Shown here: one piece after another, positions 1-5,700 of the stretch
Layout: the number at the start of each line of letters is the position of its first letter
Numbering within the stretch: the first letter of the stretch is position 1
Assembly: GCA_043759735.1 (NCBI GenBank)
Contig: JAYUQC010000160.1
Coordinates: 1 to 9,808 of the forward strand
From: CAISIP01 sp043759735
GTDB taxonomy: Bacteria > Pseudomonadota > Gammaproteobacteria > Burkholderiales > Burkholderiaceae_C
Direction of reading: 5' to 3'
Length of the DNA stretch: 9,808 nucleotides
The notes under the pieces: model-generated
What the model was told of the DNA's origin: nothing
What the model saw: the letters and a program-made list of their open reading frames with translations, nothing else
Database searches by the model: none
Position numbers and translations under genes: made by a program

Positions 1-100
1 GCCCGGCGTTTTCTCATGAGCGCCCCCAGCCCTGGCTTCGCCAGGCCCCCCGAGGGGGTGCCAGAAAACTTGGGAGCGGCCCGGCGTTTTCTCATGAGCG
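1..100. repeat. Tandem/direct repeat (period 78 bp) with hairpin and GC palindrome upstream of cpoB
   Basis: A 22-bp sequence at 1-22 recurs exactly at 79-100. It begins GCCCGGCGTTTTCTC and ends ATGAGCG, and includes the palindrome CTCATGAG. The 56 bp between the copies hold a perfect hairpin (CCTGGC-TTC-GCCAGG, 31-45) directly followed by a CCCCC-GA-GGGGG palindrome (47-58), then the core CTTGGGAGCGGCCCGGCG (69-86). The window opens inside the unit, so more copies could lie to the left. The 78-bp period equals 26 codons and contains no stop in the cpoB frame, so the ATG at 16 reads in frame into cpoB through one repeat copy. GC hairpins of this kind are common as dispersed intergenic repeats in Burkholderiales; assigning this one to such a family is inference. 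Confidence 0.85.
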
Positions 101-936
101 GCTGCTCCAGTCACCAGTGGGGCAGTCGAGCCGCCCTGGCCTTGGTGCTGGGTGGCATGTTGTTCATGGGCCATGCGCAGGCCGCATTGTTCGAGGACGA
201 TGAGGCGCGCAGGGCGATCCTGGAGGCACGCCGAAGCATGGAGGCCAATCGCCTGGCTTCCGAGGCGGCCGTGCAGCGCCTGGTCGAGTCCCACCATGAA
301 TTGCTGCGGCGCTCGGGCGATGAAAACGCTCAACTTCGGCGCGCGTTGCTCGACCTGCAGAACCAGATCGAGTCCGTGCGCGGTGAACTGGCGCGCAGCA
401 ACGGGCAGCGTGAGCAGTTCAGCCGTGAGTTGTCCGAGCTCCAGCGTGCTCAGAAAGACATTGGGCAGCGGCAGCAGGAGCTGGCACGGGGCTTTGAAGA
501 GCGCGTGAGCCAGCTCGAGCCGGTCAAGCTGACGGTCGACGGACGCGAGATCATGGTCGAGCCGGCCGAGCGCCGTGCCTATGACGCGGCGCTGGCACTT
601 TTTCGCACCGGTGAGTTCGTCGCGGCGCAATCGGGCTTGCTGGGTTTGATTACCCGTTATCCGAAGAGCGGGTATCTGCCATCGGCGCTGTTCTGGCTGG
701 GCAATGCGCAGTACGCAACGCGGGATTACAAGGAGGCGGTCATCAACTTTCGCATCATGCTGGCGGCGGCGCCCGACCATGTGCGCGCGCCCGAGGCCTT
801 GTTGTCGATTGCCAATTGCCAGATCGAACTCAAGGACGTTGCCGGCGCTCGCAAGACGCTGGATGAATTGTCTCGCAGCTTTCCGCAATCGGAAGCCGCA
901 AAGGCGGGCAAGGAACGCCTCGCGCGCCTGCGCTGA
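94..936 (+). CDS. cpoB: Cell division coordinator CpoB (YbgF), Tol-Pal system periplasmic protein
   Basis: This is a periplasmic partner of the Tol-Pal machine. In E. coli, CpoB (YbgF) binds TolA and tunes the peptidoglycan synthase PBP1B during outer-membrane constriction. The 280-residue product has a signal peptide (hydrophobic residues about 13-25, cleavage after AQA at 30). The mature start, ALFEDDEARRAI, is typical of betaproteobacterial YbgF. A long charged, Gln/Glu-rich coiled coil follows (about 36-140; the trimerisation region in the family). The C-terminal TPR domain (about 158-280) includes the family patterns YDAALALFRTGEF and ALFWLGNAQYATRDYKEA. I chose ATG 94 because it puts the signal peptide at the N-terminus. 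The in-frame ATG at 16 would add 26 residues encoded by the intergenic repeat. No good Shine-Dalgarno precedes 94; the nearest is GGGAG at 72-76, too far away. pal, the usual upstream neighbour, would lie off the left edge. Confidence 0.9.
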   Translation: MSGCSSHQWGSRAALALVLGGMLFMGHAQAALFEDDEARRAILEARRSMEANRLASEAAVQRLVESHHELLRRSGDENAQLRRALLDLQNQIESVRGELARSNGQREQFSRELSELQRAQKDIGQRQQELARGFEERVSQLEPVKLTVDGREIMVEPAERRAYDAALALFRTGEFVAAQSGLLGLITRYPKSGYLPSALFWLGNAQYATRDYKEAVINFRIMLAAAPDHVRAPEALLSIANCQIELKDVAGARKTLDELSRSFPQSEAAKAGKERLARLR

Positions 937-974
937 GGTCTATTGCACGGCCGCATGGGCCTATGCGAGGCCGA

Positions 975-1769
975 ATGACATTTGCATCCATGACCGATAT
1001 GTATTGGGCTGACGCCGATGCCAATCCTGCGCGCCGGTTCGGTGGAATGGCGCGCTTGTTTGGCGTTGCCGCAGCGGCCCGGATCCGCCAATCGCATGTG
1101 GCTGTAGTCGGTGTCGGTGGCGTCGGCTCCTGGAGCGCGGAGGCGCTGGCGCGCAGCGGTATTGGTACTTTGACACTCGTCGATCTGGACCACGTTGCCG
1201 AGTCCAATATCAACCGGCAGGTGCAGGCGCTGCACAACACACTGGGGCAGGCCAAGGTACAGGCGATGCGCGATCGGATCAGCGGCATCAACCCCACGTG
1301 TGTAGTGCATGGCGTGGAGGAGTTTGTCGACACGGCCAATTGGCCGGCGCTTTTGCCCAGTACCGTTGACGCGGTGATCGACGCCTGTGACCAGGTTCAT
1401 GCCAAGGTCGCGATGGCCGATTGGGCCCGGCGCGACAAGGCCTTGTTCATCACGGTCGGAGCCGCTGGCGGCAAGCGCCTTGCACACAAGGTCGACATTG
1501 ATGACCTGTCGCAGAGCAGCCATGACCCGCTGCTCGCGCGCATGCGTAGCGTGTTGCGCAAGGAGCATGGCGCGCCAGGAGCCGGCCGCGCCATGGGCAT
1601 TGCCTGTGTCTTCAGCCGCGAACCGGTACGCGATGTCGACCCATCGTGCGCACTGGAATCGGACGGATCGTTGAACTGCCACGGCTATGGATCAATGGTC
1701 AGCGTCACTGCGACCTTCGGTCAATGCGCTGCCGGGTGGGTCATCAACCAGATTGCAGATCGCGGCTGA
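975..1769 (+). CDS. tcdA: tRNA threonylcarbamoyladenosine dehydratase TcdA (CsdL/YgdL)
   Basis: This is a cytoplasmic ATP-dependent E1-like enzyme. TcdA dehydrates t6A at position 37 of ANN-decoding tRNAs to the cyclic form ct6A; in E. coli it works with the CsdA-CsdE sulfur relay. The 264-residue product starts with the family signature PARRFGGMARLFG (18-30). The nucleotide-binding loop is GVGGVGS (46-52). The ThiF/MoeB/E1 residues VDLD (69-72), SNINRQ (77-82) and GQAK (91-94) follow, then IDACD (135-139) and a C-terminal GYGSMVSVTATFG (237-249), all as in TcdA rather than ThiF or MoeB. Length is normal. The start is uncertain: ATG 975 has GAGG at 967-970 just upstream, while ATG 963 and ATG 990 are in frame, and 990 fits the usual family N-terminus. 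A small inverted repeat (GGCCT/AGGCC, 958-972) covers this region. The gene lies 38 nt after cpoB and may be cotranscribed with it. tRNA-Lys(UUU), a probable substrate, is encoded 83 nt downstream. Confidence 0.93.
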   Translation: MTFASMTDMYWADADANPARRFGGMARLFGVAAAARIRQSHVAVVGVGGVGSWSAEALARSGIGTLTLVDLDHVAESNINRQVQALHNTLGQAKVQAMRDRISGINPTCVVHGVEEFVDTANWPALLPSTVDAVIDACDQVHAKVAMADWARRDKALFITVGAAGGKRLAHKVDIDDLSQSSHDPLLARMRSVLRKEHGAPGAGRAMGIACVFSREPVRDVDPSCALESDGSLNCHGYGSMVSVTATFGQCAAGWVINQIADRG

Positions 1770-1800
1770 TTTCCGCTCGGGGACGTCTGTTTTTTCTGGT

Positions 1801-1806
1801 TATAAT
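1801..1806 (+). promoter_or_regulatory. Probable -10 element of the tRNA-Lys promoter
   Basis: A perfect TATAAT lies 46 nt before the tRNA 5' end, in the only AT-rich stretch between tcdA and the tRNA (about 1789-1815). A T6 run (1790-1795) precedes it. No convincing TTGACA-like -35 stands 16-18 nt upstream; that position is G-rich. A TGG sits just before the hexamer but is one base off a canonical extended -10. The call rests on the hexamer and its position. The transcript would need 5' leader removal by RNase P. Confidence 0.6.
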
Positions 1807-1852
1807 TTCAGGCTTTGCAAGGCGGTACAAACCGCAATTGCAAAGAGAGTGT

Positions 1853-1928
1853 GGGACGTTAGCTCAGTTGGTAGAGCAGCGGACTTTTAATCCGTTGGTC
1901 GGCAGTTCGAGCCTGCCACGTCCTACCA
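1853..1928 (+). tRNA. tRNA-Lys (anticodon UUU)
   Basis: A complete 76-nt cloverleaf. The acceptor strands are GGGACGT (1853-1859) and ACGTCCT (1918-1924). The D arm is GCTC/GAGC (1862-1877). The anticodon stem is GCGGA/TCCGT around the loop CTTTTAA (1884-1890), with anticodon TTT at 1886-1888. The variable loop is TGGTC, the T arm is GGCAG-TTCGAGC-CTGCC, the discriminator is A73, and CCA is encoded (1926-1928). The anticodon and A73 agree with lysine identity. A37 is present, the position expected to carry t6A or ct6A in tRNA-Lys. One oddity: the first acceptor pair is G1-U72, not G1-C72; the other six acceptor pairs are Watson-Crick. It is followed at once by an intrinsic terminator, so it appears to be a single-tRNA transcript. 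Confidence 0.97.
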
Positions 1929-1936
1929 GATGATTC

Positions 1937-1969
1937 AAGGACTTAGCCCACAAGGCTAAGTCCTTTTTT
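1937..1969 (+). terminator. Rho-independent terminator after tRNA-Lys
   Basis: A perfect 12-bp inverted repeat (AAGGACTTAGCC, 1937-1948; GGCTAAGTCCTT, 1954-1965) closes a 5-nt loop CACAA and runs into a T tract (1964-1969). It begins 8 nt after the CCA end, so it ends the tRNA transcript. Read on the - strand the same stem lies 31 nt past the psiF-like stop codon, but only two T residues follow it there. It may help end that transcript weakly from the other side. Confidence 0.93.
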
Positions 1970-1999
1970 CTGTGCCGGTCAGAACGATGCGTCAGGAAC

Positions 2000-2242
2000 T
2001 CACAGGTCCGAGGCGTCCTGTCCGCAGTTGCCGGCCTTGCCTTTGGACATCATCATTTCCTTCTTGTCCTTGGCAGCGACCGTCATCCTGGTTTTGGACG
2101 CCGATTCGCACTGCTTGAGAAACTCGGTCTTGGCCGCGCCGATCAGCTTTTTCTCAGCTGCCGCCGCATTGCAATTAGCGCCCTGGGCCATGGCTGCGGT
2201 GCTGAAACCGAGAGAAAAAAGGATCAATACGAGCTTGCGCAT
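2000..2242 (-). CDS. Small exported PsiF-like protein
   Basis: An 80-residue secreted protein. Residues 1-19 are a clear Sec signal peptide (MRKLVLILFSLGFSTAAMA, cleavage after AMA). The mature part has the pattern CNAAAAEKKLIGAAKTEFLKQC (Cys24 to Cys45), which resembles the PsiF repeat (Cys, EKKL-GAAK, then Cys) of proteins annotated as phosphate-starvation-inducible in betaproteobacteria. It holds one such repeat, whereas I recall many homologues with two. The Lys/Met-rich tail contains a third Cys (Cys73) in GNCG. The molecular function of the family is not established. ATG 2242 was chosen over longer in-frame starts because of the signal peptide and because GGAG lies 7 nt upstream. No Pho box was recognised. 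It converges on the tRNA-Lys gene and stands alone. Confidence 0.75.
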   Translation of the reverse strand: MRKLVLILFSLGFSTAAMAQGANCNAAAAEKKLIGAAKTEFLKQCESASKTRMTVAAKDKKEMMMSKGKAGNCGQDASDL

Positions 2243-2492
2243 GATGGACTCCGGTGGTTGACGGACTAACAGCCAGTTTACTGCGATTGGTCCCGTCTGT
2301 GTCAATCGCCGATAGTCGTTCGCACAGGCTGGGTCGAACCCCACAGCCGCGTACCGGCGCCTACGTGCCACAATGGTTCCAAGCCCGCAGCAGTGGCGGC
2401 CGCGCCCGGCGTCGCACGGCTCGCAAGGATGCCCGCAGCCCCGGGCGGCTTCGTATCATTGCTGATGGATTGACGACTCACGGAGGCGCAAG

Positions 2493-2643
2493 ATGGTGCA
2501 GACTGCGGACACCCATTCCAAGCTGGTCGGATATGCGTTGTGGATATTGGGCTTCACCAGTACTGGGCCTGGTTGGCATTGGCTATCTGTACGACTACTG
2601 GACGCTGAACGATCAGATTGCGATCAAGAACGGCTCGAACTAG
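2493..2643 (+). pseudogene. TM2-domain membrane protein gene, internally deleted and frameshifted
   Basis: A strong Shine-Dalgarno (GGAGG, 2482-2486) stands 6 nt before ATG 2493, which begins MVQTADTHSKLVGYALWILGF. This looks like the N-terminus and first half of the first helix of small TM2-domain proteins. The frame then loses all resemblance. In another frame (+1), from about 2560, LGLVGIGYLYDYWTLNDQIA appears, which is the second TM2 helix and tail, ending in TAG at 2643. The segment expected between them (the HRFYxG-type motif and second-helix start, roughly 20 residues) is missing, so a deletion whose length is not a multiple of three is the simplest explanation. Left in its first frame, the ORF runs to 3155 antisense to treY with no plausible protein. 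The 250 nt upstream (2243-2492) hold no gene I can support; TATCAT at 2454-2459 is a weak -10 candidate. The family assignment is from motif memory. Confidence 0.65.
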
Positions 2644-2726
2644 GCTGGCATGCGGCGGGCGTTGCGCTCGCAATGCGGGACGTGGCGCTGCGCAGCAAAC
2701 CCGCATGGCCAGGAATGCCGTCGCCA

Positions 2727-5700
2727 TCAGTGCGATACGGTCATGAAAGCTGCCATCGGCAACGCACAGAAGGCCTGCGACACGGCAATGCAGCCATGTC
2801 GGACCTGCAGCTCCGAACCCGACAGCACATCCACCAGCCGGGTGTCGTCCGGCAGATTCGTTTGCACAGCGGTATCCGACCAAACGGCTGCGCCCAGCGG
2901 GGGCATCGCTTGCTCGCCCAGCAGTTGCGCCAGCAGTCGTGGCGCCAGCACCACCAGCGTGGCGTTGCCTTGGGTCCGCGCGAATGCGATCACATGATCG
3001 GCGGCGGCGCCGATGGTCGGCAACACGGCATAGGCGCCATCCCGAAACAGGGCCTCGTGTTGTTTGCGCAGCGACAGCAGCCGCCACGTAACCCACATCT
3101 TGGCGCGCCCGTCCTGGGGGTCGGCCAGCAACTGGCCGGCCTGGCTCGGCGATAGCGCCTGCAGCAGTGCGAGCTCAGCCTGCAACGCGCCATAGTCGAC
3201 CGGTGCGCGGTTGTCCGGGTCGACCAGCTGCAGCCTGATGGTTTCCATGCCCTGGTACAGGTCGGGCACGCCGGGGCAACTGAACTTGAGCAGCGCGCCA
3301 GACAGGCTGTTGAACGCACCGAACCAAGCCAGTATCGTGGTCAGGGCCATCAGGTCGGCCAGGAAAGTATTGTCCGGGTCGGTTCGCAGCACATTGCGCA
3401 CGAATTGCTCCAGCGCGTTTTCGTAGCCTGCGTCCGGCTGGGTCCAGCGGGTATGGACCTTGGCCTCGCGCGCCGCCTTGCGCATGTACTGCACGATGCG
3501 TTCAACATACAGCGCGTGTTCGGGCGCAGCCATCGCCCGCACCGGCATCGTTCCCAGCAGCGTCTGGTACAGCAGGTATTCGTCGGCGCTGGACGGCGCG
3601 ATCGGGGTTGCGTCCTGCGATCGCAATGGGGCTCGCACCGCACAGTTCATCTGGCGCCAGCGCCGCAGCGCCAGGCGCCAGCGCGCCGGCATCTCGGACA
3701 GCACATGGATGCGCCAGCGCACGTCCTCCGAGCGCTTGTTGTCATGGGTCGAGGTTGCCAGCATGGTGTGCGGCCAGCGTCGCGCCCGGTCGGTATTGGC
3801 GGCATGAAAGTCCGCCACCGACAGGCCAAAACGGCCCGGTTCGCCACCGACCTCGTTCAGGGAGCAGAGCGGGAAATAGCGGTAAAACGCGGTGTCTTCC
3901 ACGCCCTTGGCGGTCACCGGCGCACTGAACTGCTGGACACGGATCGCAAAGTGGCTCACCTGCGTTCGCAGCGCCGCATCGGCACCGGGCAAGGCCTGTG
4001 CGAGCAGGCACTGGCGCACGAACGCGAAGATCGATCCGTCTGCGTCCTGGCTGTGCAATGCCGCGTCGCTCACCGCCCAATCGATGTAGCGCCGGTCCTG
4101 TTCAGACGGTTCGTCCCGGATGTAGCTGCGGTAGACCGGCATGCATGCCACCACCTCGGCCAGCGTCCGGCGCAGCTCGTTGTAGGTGTAGTCGCGGGTA
4201 CGTCGGTCGGCATGCGCGATGCGTACCAGTTCGGTTGACAGCACCTGCAATTCAGACGCCAGAGCCAGTCGCATGGTGTCGCGCTTGCCGCCGCGTGCCA
4301 GTTCCTCGAAGCTGCGCGCATCGCCGGTGAAATTGCGCCAGATCTGCGCGAACCGCTGCTCGGCCCCGCCATCGACCAGTACGCCACCGACCGCATTCGC
4401 AAAGCCGTAGCCGGTGGTGCCGTGGATCGCCCAGCTCGGCGGAATTTTCTCGTGCGCGGCGGCGATTTTCTCGGCCACCACATACAGGGGCCGCGGCGGG
4501 TGGCCGTCGGCATCGGCCGCCGGCAGCACCATGCCGACACGCCGCGCGTAGCCCTGCTGGAGACGCGCAAAGTATTGCGCCGGGTCATACAGGCCATCGG
4601 GATGGTCGATGCGCAGGCCATCGATGACACCGCGTGCGGCCAGGTCCAGCGCCATGCCCTGGGTGGCTTCGAAAACGTCCTCGCGCTCCATACGCAGTGC
4701 CGCCAGGTCGTTGATGTCAAAAAAACGCCGATAGTTGATTTCGTCTGCGGCCACCCGCCAGAAGGCCAGCCGGAACGCCTGTGCCTCGATCAGCTGGTGC
4801 AGGTGGTCCCTGGACGTCTCGACGTTGATCTCGGCCACCGCGGCCGCGATCGCGATGGCCACCGCGTCGTTGCGGGACACCAGACGGCCGAGCCGGGCCT
4901 TCAGCAGTTCCTTGTCGCGTGCGCGCTCGTGGCGCGTCTCCTCCTGCACGGCCCCAGGCGCAGCCAGATGGCTGAATGCGGCCGCTATGCTGGCCAGGCC
5001 GGCCACCAGATCCGGATCGTCGATGCGGCCCAGGGCGCCCTGCAGCAGGGTAGGGTAGGTTTGCGGCGCGACCGGGAAGGTGTGTTCAAAATATTGCAGC
5101 GCAAAGCTGCCCAGCTCGGGCTGGAACACCACGGCCAGTTCACCGGCCGCCAGCACGTCGCCATAGTGATTGCCCAACACGGGTAACAGCACCTTGCCCT
5201 TCAGTTGCCGATTGAGCGGTTGCCAGTCGATGTCGAAGTGTTGGGCGAACAGGGATGCCGCACCGTTCTCCAGCACGTCGTTCCACCACGCGTTGTCGCC
5301 ACCCAGAACACCCATGTGGTTGGGCACCATGTCCAGCAGCTGGCCCATGCCGAGCTTTTGCAGCGCGCGGCAGAAACGCCCGAACGCCTGCGGCCCGCCA
5401 AGCTCGGGATTGATCGCATCGTGCGCCACGACGTCGTATCCATGGGTGCTGCCGGCCCGGGCGCGGTGGATCGGCGAGCAGTAGACATGGCTGATGCCCA
5501 GTTGGGCCAGATACGGCAGCATGCGAATCGCCGCGTCAAACCCGAAGTCCTTGTGGAACTGCAGCCGGTACGTGGCGCGCGGTATGCGGGCCTGTGGTGC
5601 GCGGGCACGGGCTGGTGAATCCGGCGGGCGCGGGCGGATCGCCGACAAGGCCTGGCCGAGCGCGTTCATGCCGTCATGGCCTGCCAGGTCTGCCAGGTCG

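Noticed and set aside
1..100. CRISPR-like repeat at the left end
   Set aside because: Only two copies of 22 bp with a 56-bp hairpin-containing spacer, and no cas genes; it fits an intergenic tandem repeat.
726..1682. Long - strand open frame (318 codons) antisense to cpoB and tcdA
   Set aside because: It is the antisense shadow of two well-supported genes in GC-rich DNA. Its translation is rich in Arg, His and Ala with no recognisable domain.
1762..1795. Possible terminator of tcdA (GCGG/CCGC stem followed by a T6 run)
   Set aside because: The stem is only 4 bp with a 7-nt loop, and the T run lies 13 nt past it; the T run more likely belongs to the tRNA promoter region.
1646..1933. 95-codon + strand frame running through tRNA-Lys
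   Set aside because: Its tail is the translated tRNA, a familiar false protein; the rest overlaps the end of tcdA out of frame.
2254..2643. 129-codon + strand frame ending in the TM2-like tail
   Set aside because: Only the last 25 or so residues resemble a protein. The earlier part is Arg-rich intergenic translation without a ribosome binding site, so the frame is explained by the broken TM2 gene.
2660..2696. Short inverted repeats (TTGCG-CT-CGCAA and GCTGCGCAGC) between the TM2 remnant and the treY stop
   Set aside because: Loops are too small or absent and no T tract follows on either strand, so there is no support for a terminator.
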